This document shows positions 34,138-45,239 of a stretch of DNA of 64,000 nucleotides, piece by piece. The notes under the pieces are model-generated. The model made no database searches, was not told the DNA's origin, and saw only the letters and a list, made by a program, of their open reading frames with translations. Position 1 is the first letter of the stretch. Each line of letters opens with the position of its first letter. The position numbers and the translations under genes were made by a program. The stretch is from Macrosoma leucophasiata (taxonomy: Eukaryota; Arthropoda; Insecta; Lepidoptera; Hedylidae), in assembly GCA_036365455.1 (NCBI GenBank), contig JAWQUS010000010.1, positions 12,346,501-12,410,500 on the forward strand. Direction: 5' to 3'.

Positions 34138-34285
34138 GGTTTGTGGTTGCAGGCAACCTGATGTGGTCACCGTCGTCTATGAACATTTGCACCACCATAG
34201 GATTGTTCATGTTAACGCATTTTTTGAGAAACTCCATAATATTTTAGCATCGACGGAACAAGGAACAACCTCTGAAGGAAGTTCG
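34138..34285 (-). mobile_element. CR1-like LINE 3' end fragment
   Basis: GCAACCTGATGTGGTCACCG, CTATGAACATTTGCACCACC and GCATCGACGGAACAAGGAAC line up with the 3' part of the outer LINE at 19700-19860. The rest of the element is absent. Confidence 0.6.
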
Positions 34286-35420
34286 GAAGGTTCCAGTTGT
34301 GTTCTCTCCCTTATATACATTAACGAATTACCAAACGTCCTAGAACATCCATGTATATTATTTGCAGATGACGTATCATTATTATTCAAGTGCAAGACTG
34401 ATAACAATGAAAATATGATTAACATCACACAGAGTTTTATGAGGGTACGAAACTGGTTATCAAAGCATAATCTAGAAGTAAACTCTAAAAAAACCAAAAT
34501 AATGCAATTCAGACCGCGACAGAAAAACACACTTGGCTTATCAGCAATTTCAAATGCATTAAACATTGAAGAAGTTACAGAATATAACTTGCTAGGGATC
34601 ACGGTTGATACCCACCTCACTTGGGAAAATCACATCCAAGTCGTGAAAGCTAAACTCTCACAGTTCACGTATGCCCTGGCTACTCTCAAAACAAATACAG
34701 TGAAGCATCACTAGCTGCATACTATGCGTGGTTGCGTTATGGTGTTTTATTGTGGGGAGATAGCGCAGAAGCGCAAAATATATTTATTTTACAAAAAAAG
34801 TGTTTACGAATTCTCTTCAATATTAAGCCTAGGGATAGCTGCAAACCACACTTTGTGAAGTAAGAAAGTATTTTAACATTCCCATCAATTTTTATTTTAG
34901 AAGCAGTGCATTTTGTAAGGCAGAATATAAACATATTATTTTCGTACTGTAAAAATGTAAGACGACAAAATCTATTAGAAATGCCTACAGGAAAAATGCA
35001 TTTATATAGAAAGGGACCACACTATAAAGCTGTAAAATTGTACAATAATATTCCAAACAATTTAAAAACTGAAACAAATGACAGGCAATTTCTTAAGAAA
35101 CTGAAGGCTTACTTAATATTGAAATGTTACTATACAATCGATGAATATATATGCGATAAACAGTGAAATGAAAATGTAATTTTTTAATCCTTTTTCGACA
35201 TTAGTATCTAGTGACATTTATTTTGACTTTTATTTTATCGATTGACATATTAATTATTAAAATTTAGTGTTGACATTATAATATTATACTTTCACTATTT
35301 AACGTTGTAACATAGTATTTAATTAATCAAATGTATTAAACTGGACAATTTAATAATGTAATTTTACTTTTGCAATATTTACTTGGCAATAAATAAATTG
35401 AATTGAATTGAATAAAAAAA
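34286..35420 (+). mobile_element. LINE fragment with partial reverse transcriptase, plus strand
   Basis: The frame 34163-34714 contains LSLIYINELPNVLEHPCILF followed by ADDVSLLF, the end of the RT catalytic block, and then LLGITVDTHLTWENHI. After interruptions the C-terminal part continues in 34906-35166 with MPTGKMHLYRKGPHYKAVKL. The 3' UTR ends in repeated GAATT (AATTGAATTGAATTGAA) and an A-run at about 35415. The first half of RT is missing. It lies just downstream of CPR3. Confidence 0.8.
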
Positions 35421-35491
35421 AACGCTAAAAAAAAACTGTTCATTACAATTAGCATTACAATTACAAGAAAATTTGCACAAAACTAAAACAA

Positions 35492-35497
35492 TTTATT
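35492..35497 (-). terminator. Poly(A) signal of CPR3
   Basis: AATAAA on the minus strand, 33 bp after the CPR3 stop. Confidence 0.5.
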
Positions 35498-35529
35498 TTA
35501 ATTAAAAAAAATACATAACTGTCAAGAAT

Positions 35530-38500
35530 TTAGAATATTCTTCTATCGTTAAATCTGGCATCTTCGTCATCAGTGAGAGGTTGGTATCCATTAGAATCGG
35601 CCACGTATCGCACCGTACGTAGGCGCCCTTCGGGGTCCAGATATCCATATTCACCACGTACCACCATGCTGTCGAAACCTGCGTCATCCTTTATTAATCC
35701 ACCATCTTCTCGTCTGTAAATCCCATGTGATGTCTCGAATCTATAAAAGGTTAGCGTAATTAAGGAAACACGTGTATATGGAAATCAGAAACTCAAGATG
35801 ATACTTTAATATTTATTAGCTGTCCAACCAAACGAGATTTGAAAATTTATTATTTATTATTTTTGGGCTTCGCGTATAATTTTGAGCAATTATTTTTATA
35901 GTCAATAAGCAATCACAGAAAGCTAATGATACAAATGTGGCATTTTGGAACATAATATTACCTACTAACGATATTGCATCACAGCAACTGCCATTACTAC
36001 CATAGCAACAATATCCGAATATACATTTTTCGTATTAATAAATTTCAATAGAAAAAATATGTATTAATAAATTTTAGTACGAATCTTTTTTATGTAATGA
36101 AGGTGGCGAACAAACATGCAGTTCATATGTGTTAAGTGATGACTGCAGCCTTATAGACTATCTGGACAAAAACCAGAGGTCAAAATGCAGATGCGTTGCC
36201 ACCCCTAAGACCTTAGCTGCTGCTGTTATGTCCCTTTGATAGTTATTATAGGGCTGTACATTACCATCTAACCGGAACACGATTGCGCTGCTTACTACTA
36301 TTTGGCGGCAAATAGATTGGTAATGGGGTAGTGCCTCTCGAGTCCCTATACTGGAACTCTACTAGCAGTAAGAGGAGTTCTTTTTTTATGAGGCTCTAAG
36401 AAAAAACATGAAACATAGAAAGGAAATCATTGTGTGTTTCAGTTACAGATGTGAATGAGAAATATTATGATTGCCACATGAATTCAAAATAAATTTGTTT
36501 AATGCCTACGTAGGCATTAAACAGGCTCTACAGTTTAAGTACAAGAGAGTATTTAAAACTTAATTTCAGAAACATAATATCATCGAACATAAAAAAGTTT
36601 GAAGTCTATTTTGAATTTATGTGGCTACCAAAATATTTCTCATTCACATTTGTAACTGAAACACACAATGATTTCCATTCTATGTTTCATGTTTTTTCTT
36701 AGAGCCTAAGAAAAAAAGAACTCCTCATACTGCTGGTAGAGTTTCAGTCTAGGAACTCGGGGGCGTAGGTACCACTGTATTACCAAATCTATCTGCCGTC
36801 AAATAGTACTAATGTAGGCATTAAACAGGCACTAGATGTACTTGAAGATCTTAAATGACGGTATCGGTATAGTCTTGGGGCTTAGCACAAAATATCCCTA
36901 TGGGTCAAAGTATCCCGGTGTAACAGCCGGCCCCTAATAAGATAGGATTAATACATTTGAACGTTAATTACTGTTCGATTTAGAATTTACCTACAATTTT
37001 CTATACCTGAGGTCTGACGTGATTTTGAGTAGGAAAATCCCATCGCATCACAGAGTACTTACTCAAAACTGTATGTGCCTAATCCATTGTTGTTGTACGC
37101 AAACTTCTTTGTATGTTTGTCAAGGCCGGAGGTTTTAGGAAAATTGACAATAGTTGCACAGAATACAGCTACGACGAAGCAGAAGCGTACAACTTTTACC
37201 TGCGCAACATAGAACATATGTCAAGGCCATCTACTCTAAAACGAGCATCGTTTTACTGGAATTTGATGTGTAAAAAAAAATAATTTATTGAATCAACGCG
37301 GGGACCACAGTGGCGGATGTGGATTATGGTTTTATTGGAATGAACCGGACTTCTATGGTTGATGAGTTCATCGGTTCACGACAACGTTTTTGTGAAAATT
37401 CGATACACACACAATCATAAATTTGGTTACGCCATATTTTTACATTCCTTTTGATGTGTTTATGTTATGCTTATAAGAACGCAGTTCACGCGTATCAATT
37501 GATAATAACATGTTTAATGATTATGGCGCTACTTGTGATTCTGCTTCTCTTTTAAGGACAAAATCCAGAAAAGTAAAGGTCATTGCCAGAATAGAATAAG
37601 TAGTGCGTCGATACTTTACTTTTAGTATTTTTAACCAAGTCAAAATCATCTAGGCTAATTTAACAAAGATATTATCTTAATTATTTTTGTCCTTATTCTG
37701 TCTTATTACAAAATGGATAAAGTTTTATTTATTACTAGCTGACCCGGCAAACTTCGTATTGCCTCAGAATAAAAATATGACATGTGTCAAAGGTTTGATA
37801 GATACAGACAATTTGTATGGGAAAATAAAATGGTGGTTTTTACTATTTTCCTTCAATTTCTTCATATTTTCTTACCTTTTAAACATTCCCTGGACTTCCA
37901 AAAATCATTCAAAATCAATATTAGCCAAATTGGTAGAGCCATTTACGCGTGATGCCGTGACCAAGGAAAACGAGTTGCATTTTTATATATATATAGATAT
38001 GTATGGGTACAAATGTAGGTATCTAATTATACGGTATTTTTACTTTGGGGACATAAGACAGAATTTAAAGTCCTTAGAACTTTTATTGTACCGGATTGAT
38101 CCACGTTTGCAGGAATAACTAATTCTACTATAGTAATAACCAATGAAAATGTATGTACTATTTTAATGTAAGGAGGGTTGACCACCCACACATATATAAA
38201 CCTCAAATGGTTATATGTGTGCCTTCGCATGTAATATCCTAATTCGTAAGTATATTTGTAAAAATAAATTTTAAAATGTGCCTTTTGGAAAAAAAATCTG
38301 TTGGGTTTGCCGATTAAGAACATGAAAGCCCCAGTCATTGGTAATGCTCGAAAATCAATACAGGGCTTGAAAAATATGTACCTATATGATGATACGCGGG
38401 AAAATTTGGCAGTAGGTACTTCGCTTTCGTTAGGCCAACATTGAAACTCGCTCTCTATCTCGTGAGTGTCGTCATCGTTAGCGAAAAGATTGACGCGAAG

Positions 38501-39325
38501 TTTACACAGGCTGCGAATAATAATTATTATTCGTAGTGTAATTATTCGTAGTGCGCAGCCAACTTCACTCGGAAGCATTATTTTTTTTTTAAATACGCTT
38601 ACACTCACAGCCCCACAGTAGGTATAAACCTGTGTCGTGGGTGCCGTTGTACACATACAACACATACACAAACACCCAGACCCGAAACAAATACCTGTAG
38701 GCCATACAAATATTTGTCCCGGTGCGGGGATCGAACCCGCGACCCTTCGAATCAAACGGTCATCTCACACCGCTGGACTAACCGGGTCGTCGTTATTTAC
38801 CTTAGTATTGCACGTACTGTAGGTCGTGTCTTCCTTACCCATTACAATGTATACTGAGTAATTCAGACGAAATAATGATGCGGTTCTATGACAAAACAAC
38901 ATATAACTTGGTAAAAGTATTAGACACAGGGCAGATTTATATATAGAAATGTTATTTTTGGTAGATTGCCGAATTGAGTGGTCAGAACGAGAAATTTCTT
39001 AATTTCGCATTTTATCCGTAACAACAACAAAACGTTTAACATAGTAATTATAATTATTTAGTTTAAAACGATCCTAAATTCGTTTTGTTATTGTATATAT
39101 TACCATAATAAATTTTGGCAACACCAAATGTTAGATTTGATCGAATTAATAAATCACAAAATGTATGTATTTCATTTACCTAGTTCCCAGCGAATTAATT
39201 TTAATAATTTGTTAATTAATATCAAGGCCATGAACTTGTGTGACATTTTTTTTGATAATCTTAAAACTAATTTACTAGGTGTACTATTGAATGGATGTAT
39301 GAATATTTGACTCACTACTTACCAT
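35530..39325 (-). CDS. Cuticular protein CPR3, RR-1 type, 116 aa, start codon alone in exon 1
   Basis: Secreted RR-1-like cuticle protein. Coding exons are 39323-39325 (ATG only, donor GTAAGT), 37063-37199 and 35530-35740, minus strand; 351 nt including the stop, with acceptors GCGCAG and TTATAG. Intron phases are 0 and 2, as in CPR1 and CPR2. The N-terminus is hydrophobic (MVKVVRFCFVVAVFCATIVN), consistent with a signal peptide. The RR core lies at residues 78-101 and reads YVADSNGYQP, so the usual ADEN has become ADSN. The C-terminus is acidic and charged and lacks the ASLLG ending of the other genes. Intron 1 (2.1 kb) holds a Helitron and a SINE. Exon 1 is inferred from phase, donor and TATA box and is less certain than exons 2 and 3. 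Confidence 0.87.
36085..36370 (-). mobile_element. Family C SINE-like copy
   Basis: GTGGCGAACAAACATGCAGT, GATGACTGCAGCCTTATAGA and AACCGGAACACGATTGC are clear, with a T-run at 36087-36092. It lies in CPR3 intron 2. Its 5' end is also part of the inverted duplication at 36294-36811. Confidence 0.75.
36294..36811. repeat. 0.5-kb inverted duplication (arms about 200 bp)
   Basis: Arms 36294-36502 and 36607-36811 are reverse complements at roughly 85-90% identity by eye. They include AGGCTCTAAGAAAAAACATG and ATCATTGTGTGTTTCAGTTA. The arms contain the 5' end of a SINE plus about 130 bp of adjoining sequence, so this duplicated after the SINE arrived. The loop starts with a perfect 24-nt palindrome (36498-36521). 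A 17-bp motif, GTAGGCATTAAACAGGC, occurs at 36510 and again at 36814, just outside the right arm. Confidence 0.85.
37735..37997 (-). mobile_element. Non-autonomous Helitron in CPR3 intron 1
   Basis: The minus strand starts TCTATATATATATAAAAATG and ends with GAAGTTTGCCGGGTCAGCTAG-type sequence (CTAG at 37735-37738). The terminal stem is imperfect. Inner motifs include TGGCTCTACCAATTTGG. Confidence 0.65.
38601..38792 (-). mobile_element. tRNA-headed SINE family B, intact promoter boxes
   Basis: The minus-strand head contains TTAGTCCAGCGG (A-box type) and GGTTCGATCCC (B box, 38727-38737) with normal spacing. The body has TATTTGTATGGCCTACAGGT and ends in GGGGCTGTGAGTGT. It lies in CPR3 intron 1. 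The long minus-strand frame 38027-38755 is read-through of this SINE and is not a gene. Confidence 0.8.
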
Positions 39326-39388
39326 AATTTGTAAATGGTTGTCTTCGTGTATATAAGTAGACTGCGACATTGGGACGACAGCCCACAC

Positions 39389-39394
39389 TTTATA
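39389..39394 (-). promoter_or_regulatory. CPR3 TATA box
   Basis: TATAAA on the minus strand (within GATATAAAG), about 65 bp upstream of the ATG. A CAGT initiator-like motif lies about 30 bp downstream of it. This supports the single-codon first coding exon. Confidence 0.6.
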
Positions 39395-39419
39395 TCCAGT
39401 TCTTCAAGATAGTCAGGTC

Positions 39420-39930
39420 TGGACCTCATTCCTTAGCAAACAATGCGACGCCAAGGACTTATCCATATGTCATTGACACTATAACATAAATTACGTAAAC
39501 ATTGGAAGGACCTCAATCAGTTGAAGGAAAAAAAAAATTAAGCTAATTCGCTAACAGCTATCTTTCAAACTTCGGCTTAAAATATAAAAATATTGATGTA
39601 TTTTTAATGAATTTTTTAAAGTTATTTAGTAACGCAATTCTTGTTATAATCCTAATTGGTTTTTATGAATAGATGTTTAATGTTTTATTTATTAAATTCA
39701 TAGTTCACAGTACAGATTTTGCAAATGTTCCGCCCTGAGCTCGTTATCTATTTATAAAACTAAAAATTGGGAGTTTTGGCGGAAACCTTGAAAGAGGCGT
39801 GTGGTTGTCCTATTTTATTTCATTTTCTTGGTGGCTCATTACTGTGCCCGTGTATAGTGAAATAGAATAACAGTGTGAAAACACGTCCTTTCGGGTTGCC
39901 TCCAAAACTTCATTGTAAATGTTCTGGTAA
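39420..39930. other. Upstream region of CPR3
   Basis: No repeat or exon recognised. It would contain the upstream regulatory region of CPR3 if the start assigned here is right. Confidence 0.4.
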
Positions 39931-39931
39931 A

Positions 39932-40084
39932 GTAGCCATCGCTTTACTCGATTTACTGACTGTGGCGCTGACTGACAGACGGACTGATAAATTGACTGAC
40001 TGATTCTAACTTTCACGCTGCTTATTACAAATACGAAATATCGTTATACTTGACACTGGCAATATGCGTGATAGCGATGCCATA
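39932..40084. mobile_element. Short MITE-like repeat, copy 2
   Basis: The ends are GCCATCGCTTTACT and GATAGCGATGCCAT, with CTTATTACAAATACGAAATA inside, and it matches 9961-10084. The two copies differ by small insertions in the GACTGACTG-rich centre. Confidence 0.6.
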
Positions 40085-40294
40085 ACACAAAAAAAAACAA
40101 AAAAATAATCACTGAAATGTTTGTTCGTGCAAAACATCCAAACGAATGCACCAAATTGGACAAATCTTTATGTAATGAAAAAAAAATTGACGTATGAAAT
40201 AAAATATGGCTGTTGGTATTGTAAATAACGAAATTAAAAATAAAGCTATCACAGCTACCTTACCGACCCTCAAAAGTCAGTTAATTTAATGAAG

Positions 40295-40440
40295 GGAAAG
40301 AAATTCGACCTTCGGATCGTGGATGGTGGGGGTTTGGTTGCTTAGTTCTCTCGGCTGAGCTAATTATACTGAGGTTCGAACCTTGCCCCAAGTTAAATTT
40401 TTCTTTCAAGTTTTAATTTTATTTCTAAACTTAAGATGTT
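40295..40440. repeat. Family D tRNA-like fold-back, diverged
   Basis: GAAAGAAATTCGACCTTCGG on one side, GAGGTTCGAACCTTGCCCC (B-box-like) on the other, then TTAAATTTTTCTTTC. Same layout as 54715-54935. Confidence 0.45.
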
Positions 40441-40662
40441 TATGAGTAATAGTCGACCAACAAAATAAACTAACAGAAACGGAACGCTACATTGCGCGTG
40501 GCCTTACACGCACTTGATCGGTTTTTAGAATGATTTTATAATAATGATAGATGCTGCAATTATCCTAATAAGTAAGTTACGTATAGAGCGGGGCAAATAA
40601 AGATCTAAACAGATAACCTGGATTGAAATATAAATATTTTTACGTATTTATGTATCTATCGT

Positions 40663-40947
40663 CTTTTTTATGTTACGGAAAGGGCAAACGAGCATGCAGT
40701 TCACATTGATGTTAAGTAATGACTGCAGCCTATAGACACCCACACAAAGACCGAGGTCAAAATGCAGATGCGTTAGGGTCCTGAGGCCTAAGGTGTTATG
40801 CCTTTGTGCCGGAAATTACAGGACCGTACATTACCACCTGACCGGAACACGATAGTGCTGAACACTACCATTTAGCGGCAAGTGTATTAGGTAATGCGGT
40901 GGTGCCTACGCCCGCGAGCTCCGTCACTGGAGCTCTACCACCAGTAA
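40663..40947 (-). mobile_element. Family C SINE-like copy, full length
   Basis: A well-conserved copy from the T-run side at 40663 to GAGCTCTACCACCAGTAAAC at 40947, with only small deletions against the 14378-14675 copy. It is among the youngest copies in the window. Confidence 0.8.
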
Positions 40948-40999
40948 ACCACCACAGTACCACAGTAGTACCACCGTTTCACCATCATCATATCAGCGG

Positions 41000-41275
41000 A
41001 AAAATTACCACTGCTGGATCAAAGCCTCACCATAAGGGGGGGAGGGGGGAGGGAAGATATGCCATAACAGCCACGTTAGGGATGCGGATTGACGATCGCA
41101 GTGGCGGTAATTTTTTCACATCACGCTGCTTGTTGCCATCTTGCGTTACATTGGAATGGTTTGACCGCCATTATTCGGTTGACTTCAGATGGAAGAATTC
41201 TCTTCCAGTAGTAGAAAATTCATCCGCTAGTGGCGGGCGGGGTTAGGGGGTGGGTCGTCATGCATTGACGCCATT
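41000..41275. repeat. Repeat fragment with G-run
   Basis: Contains AGTGGCGGTAATTTTTTC and GTTTGACCGCCATTATTCGG. Related but shorter motifs occur at 54200-54210 and 54575-54600, so it belongs to a dispersed family. A G-run GGGGGGGAGGGGGGAGGG at 41036-41053 could form a G-quadruplex. Confidence 0.4.
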
Positions 41276-41608
41276 TTTATTTAATTTCTAAACTTTATAT
41301 TGCTTAAGAGTAATAGTCGACCAACATAAAATTTACTTAGAGAAACGGAACCAACATAGCTTGCCCTACCAGCTTAGAGCCAAGTTCCCTGAAAGCACCT
41401 ATATTTCAAAATTTATTTTATTACAATAATCCATCGACTATGATAAGCTGTGTTGTGTCGTCGATGCAATTATATAGGACGTGATTGAAGCCAATCGGCA
41501 TTACGAAAACCATTGTTTACATCACAGAAATACGAATAATAACACAAGTCTCAATCAAAGCGTTAAATTTGTTTGAACTTCGCATATGAATATTGAAATT
41601 TGTTGAAT

Positions 41609-41860
41609 TTGGGTTCGATTCCCGGGTAGGGGGTTATCAGAGATAATGGGTGTAAAGTCCTTTATCTCTGGTTCTATTGGGATTTTCCATATACTGAAAT
41701 TTCCCAGTACCTCGAAGTTTGGTAATGTGCCCGGAGATGTCAACAGGCTCGCCACCTGTTACATGGGCCAAAACGTAACCGGCAAATCGTGGCTGTTTGC
41801 ATGTATGCTTGAATGCATACCTCTGCCTACCCCTTCGGGGATTACAGGCGTGAAGTTACG
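41609..41860 (+). mobile_element. tRNA-headed SINE family A
   Basis: Begins inside the tRNA-like head with GGTTCGATTCCCGGG (B box), then ATAATGGGTGTAAAGTCCTT, CCCAGTACCTCGAAGTTTGG, and ends GATTACAGGCGTGAAGTTAC. The head upstream of the B box is missing. Confidence 0.75.
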
Positions 41861-42459
41861 TTTGTTGAATAAAATAATGTTCAACCACTTTAAGATTGTC
41901 GAAAGCTACAATTACATAATGTACTTAAAGCTATATAAATCGTGATTGATTTAGAACCTGCACCACCTTTTTCGTGCATTTTGTAATAGAATCAATATAA
42001 TCACGTTTTAAATTTGCAACTAGGTAGCTACTTATATTAGGTACTTATTATTATATTATGACCTTTGCGTTTATTTTAGATGATTTATGATTCAGTGTTT
42101 ACAGGATATTTCAAGACCAAGTCGACCAATACATGAGCGACAGATCATTTTGGCCATTGGAACTCTGCCGGTGAATGACAAAGAATGACTCGAAAAGGGG
42201 ACATGATACATTCTACTGATACTCAATACTCAATTACATTAGTATATTATATTTAGTTTTATCTTAGTGATATTCTTGACTATACGTATATTTTTTTATC
42301 TTGTTTGACATGTATATCAATTGTTTTTCACTTTAATTTATTTTGTTTGTTTTTGAGGTGTCATCACGAGGTGCCTGTCACCCTAAATTATAAAGGCTGA
42401 TTGGTGTGTGCCCTAAATGAATGAGTTTGTTTTCGTTCTCGTCTCTTTTTACATAATAA

Positions 42460-42812
42460 TTAGCGGCCCGCTCCGGCTTCGCGCGGTGCAATGTTGCCTA
42501 TCTCCTATTCGTCTAAGCGTGATGATTATACATAGATATAGCCTAAAGTCTTTCTCGATATCTTTTATAGTTTAGGCAGCGTACGCAAATAAGTAACTTT
42601 TCTGGTTGATTTTTTAAACCTTGTGTCTGAAAAACCCAAATATCATACGGATCCCTATTTTGTCCAAAATAAAATATAGCCTATGTGACCCGCAGATAAT
42701 GTAGCTTTTGAATAGTGAAAGAATTTTTAAAATCGGTCCAGTAGTTATTGAGCCTATTCATTACAAACAAACAAACAAAAAAATATTACCTCTTTATAAT
42801 ATTAAGTTAAGA
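42460..42812 (-). mobile_element. Non-autonomous Helitron, old
   Basis: The minus strand starts TCTTAACTTAATATTATAAA and ends GCGCGAAGCCGGAGCGGGCC then GCTAA, where CTAG has decayed to CTAA. The interior motif AGGCTATATTTTATTTTGGA is typical. Similar GC-rich ends are found at 24870-24897, 52885-52905 and 57853-57885. Confidence 0.65.
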
Positions 42813-42819
42813 TATGTAA

Positions 42820-43480
42820 ACCTGACACGGGCTACTTTTAATTTGCTTATCAATGAATTGCTCAATCTTTATTACCATTAGTTTCAACGTCTGTAATTTA
42901 AAAAACAATTTGTACAATTAAAATTGCTATTTACAATTTGTAATTTAAAAAATCATTGTAAATTGTAAAATATTTTTTAATTCACTTTCTATTTGATTTA
43001 CTTTTGATTAATCATTAGTATTAGGTACTTATGAAGTACCCAGTATAAAATTAAGTACATTTTTATCTAGATCCTCGTCACGAGGAAAACGTAGTATGTG
43101 AACGCTACGCGAGGTACGCAAACGTAATGTTGCCAGTGTCGTCATCAATGTATTTGTGCGTTTCCACTGTAGCGAAACGATTTTGCTGCGAGAATGAAAG
43201 AATATGTTTATAATTATTAGCTTGTTTGACATGTATATCAATTGTTATTCACTTTAATTTATTTTGTTTGCTATTGACGTGTCAGAAGAGGTGCCTGTCA
43301 CCCTAAATGAATAAATGAGTTTGTGATTCTGATTCTGATTATGGATGAACCGAAAAAAACCTACGTCGTATATAAAGCGCAAAAGAACTTATAATTTTTT
43401 CAATTTTTAATTAATTTTCATTTTATGTGACCATTTAGACCCTTGTTTTTATAAGTAATTATATTTTTTCGATAGATATC
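42820..43480. other. Spacer, nothing firmly recognised
   Basis: Contains AACACGTCAATAGC-like and TTCACTTTAATTTATTTTGT motifs, the latter repeated at 42330 and 43248 with the flanking GTGCCTGTCACCCTAAAT. This means a roughly 100-bp segment (42300-42400) is duplicated at 43220-43310. No gene is visible. Confidence 0.45.
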
Positions 43481-43488
43481 TTCTTAAT

Positions 43489-43804
43489 CGGTTAAGCGAT
43501 ACGGGTGCGGTCGGGTGTGTGATGGGTGACCGCTAGTGGCAAATTAAAATGCGGGTTTCCGTGCTTCGGAGGGCACCTCAAGCCGTCGGTCTCGGTTGCT
43601 ATTGATAGATAGCAGTCGTTAAACTTTGTCGGAGGCCTTATGAGCGGTTTGAAAACATCCGACGGCGGGTTGGCCACTAACCCTTATCTCCACCAACCCG
43701 CATTGGCGCAGCGTGGTGGAGTAAGCTCCAGGCCTCCCCCCTAAAAAAGGGGAGAGACTCGTTCTCAGCAGTGGGACGTAAGGATTGCCATTATTATTAT
43801 TATC
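43489..43804 (+). mobile_element. 5S-rRNA-like SINE, full length
   Basis: The head CGGTTAAGCGATACGGGTGC then GATGGGTGACCGC matches the 5S internal promoter elements. It ends GATTGCCATTATTATTATTA, i.e. an ATT-repeat tail, which gives the plus orientation. Confidence 0.75.
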
Positions 43805-44044
43805 TTACTTCTCTTATGCTGTCCGATATTGCTTTTTGTCTTTTACTAACGATCATGGTCTTAACGCCTGTTGCTCCTTCTTGTTTCGCGTGGCCATTAG
43901 GTGGTGCAGCATCTTGGATAGCTGTAGGGTCGTGCTATGTTCTGTTAGTTTATAACACATTATTATATTACACATTCATTTCCATAAAAAACAGTGCAAA
44001 TTCACTTAGTAGTAATTTACAATTTTCGTAATTACAGTAATTTA

Positions 44045-44095
44045 CAATTTTCGTAATTACAATGCTAGTTGCATTGTAATTATGAAAATTAAATT
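44045..44095. repeat. Short inverted repeat
   Basis: ATTTTCGTAATTACAATG and CATTGTAATTATGAAAAT pair around CTAGTTG. The left arm is also tandemly duplicated (TAATTTACAATTTTCGTAAT at about 44008 and 44038). Confidence 0.65.
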
Positions 44096-44099
44096 TCAC

Positions 44100-45025
44100 A
44101 GATTATACAGACTGTGTTCGAGTTTAACGTTTAGGATAATATACAAGGATATAGAATGGTATGTTATCCGATGTAAATGATGATGAAACGATTACAAAGA
44201 GACTTCTATGGGACTTGGGACCTAGCTTGTTCATTTCAGGGTAGCAGGGAAATGAACTTATTCAAACTATTACAAACGTTCTTATTCGAAAATGATTTAA
44301 ATAATTTTTGCAAAATATTTATTTAAAAAATGTTTGACGTTTCATAAACACTGAATTGTCAAGTGATATCTGTCAGATTGATATACGATAGTTTAAGCTA
44401 GTGATGCCAAACTTAGTTGACCTCGAAAAAAGTTAGGATATCGATTGTATTGATTGTACAAAATATGGCTATGCCAAAACAGTGGTTTTCATCATCAAAA
44501 GATATGCCTCTGGTGCATTTGACACAAGCCATTTTGTGAGCAACCTGTGTGAATTGTGTTATTTAATTAATCAGACATCGATTTTTCTTACGTCGATTTA
44601 TGACACTTAGATTTGTATCGATTCAAAAATTGATATATTTTTTAAAGAATCTCGCGACGCCGTTTTTTGTTTCGTTCTGAAATAATTGCACTTTACAGTC
44701 TAAAAAATTTTTCGTATTTGATTAAATGCTCAGTAAAACATTTTTTATTATAAAGCTGTGCATTTATTGTAGTAATCTTCAAACGTCAACGTATGGATCT
44801 CTTTATTATTTTAACCATTTATACGTTCACAAGACCGTACCGTTTGATTCGATTTTTGAGCGTATGCAATCTAAGTCATTCAATACGCCGCCATGTTATA
44901 TGTCATTATGGCAATATTTCAAAATTATTCCATTGTTGTACAAAGCGATCTAGACAAATAATTGCAAATAATTATTTTTCCTGAAATCAAGGCATTTTTC
45001 TCCTTTTACTGGTACTATCCTGGCT
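44100..45025. other. Spacer with a small unrecognised open frame
   Basis: The plus-strand frame 44726-44953 (75 codons) has no motif I recognise and no clear splice or promoter signal. The region is otherwise AT-rich and without visible repeats. Confidence 0.35.
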
Positions 45026-45033
45026 AAATCCTA

Positions 45034-45236
45034 AAGTGCAACCTAGGCTAAATAAAGGAGATGTTCTCCTTTATTTAGCCTAGGTTGCACCAAGATATTT
45101 TTTAAAGTTAAAGTTATTGCAACATTTCACATCCTTCTCTAACTTAAAGAAATTTGTTAAAGTTAGAGAAGGATGTGAAATATAACAATAACTTTAACTT
45201 TAACAAACATCTTGGTGCAACCCAGGCTTAATTCTT
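45034..45236. repeat. Double palindrome / fold-back MITE
   Basis: First, 45036-45090 is a nearly perfect palindrome with arms of about 26 bp (GTGCAACCTAGGCTAAATAA and its complement). Second, 45077-45235 is a fold-back with arms of about 65 bp including CATCCTTCTCTAACTT and AAGTTAGAGAAGGATG. The motif GGTTGCAC is therefore present three times in alternating orientation. A half-copy of the fold-back is seen at 9565-9640. Confidence 0.8.
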
Positions 45237-45239
45237 TGC

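Noticed and set aside
35502..35687. 61-aa minus-strand frame
   Set aside because: An out-of-frame reading of CPR3 exon 3. The RR-1 motif is in the other frame.
38027..38755. 242-aa minus-strand protein
   Set aside because: It runs through the tRNA-headed SINE at 38601-38792 and spacer DNA, with no recognised domain.
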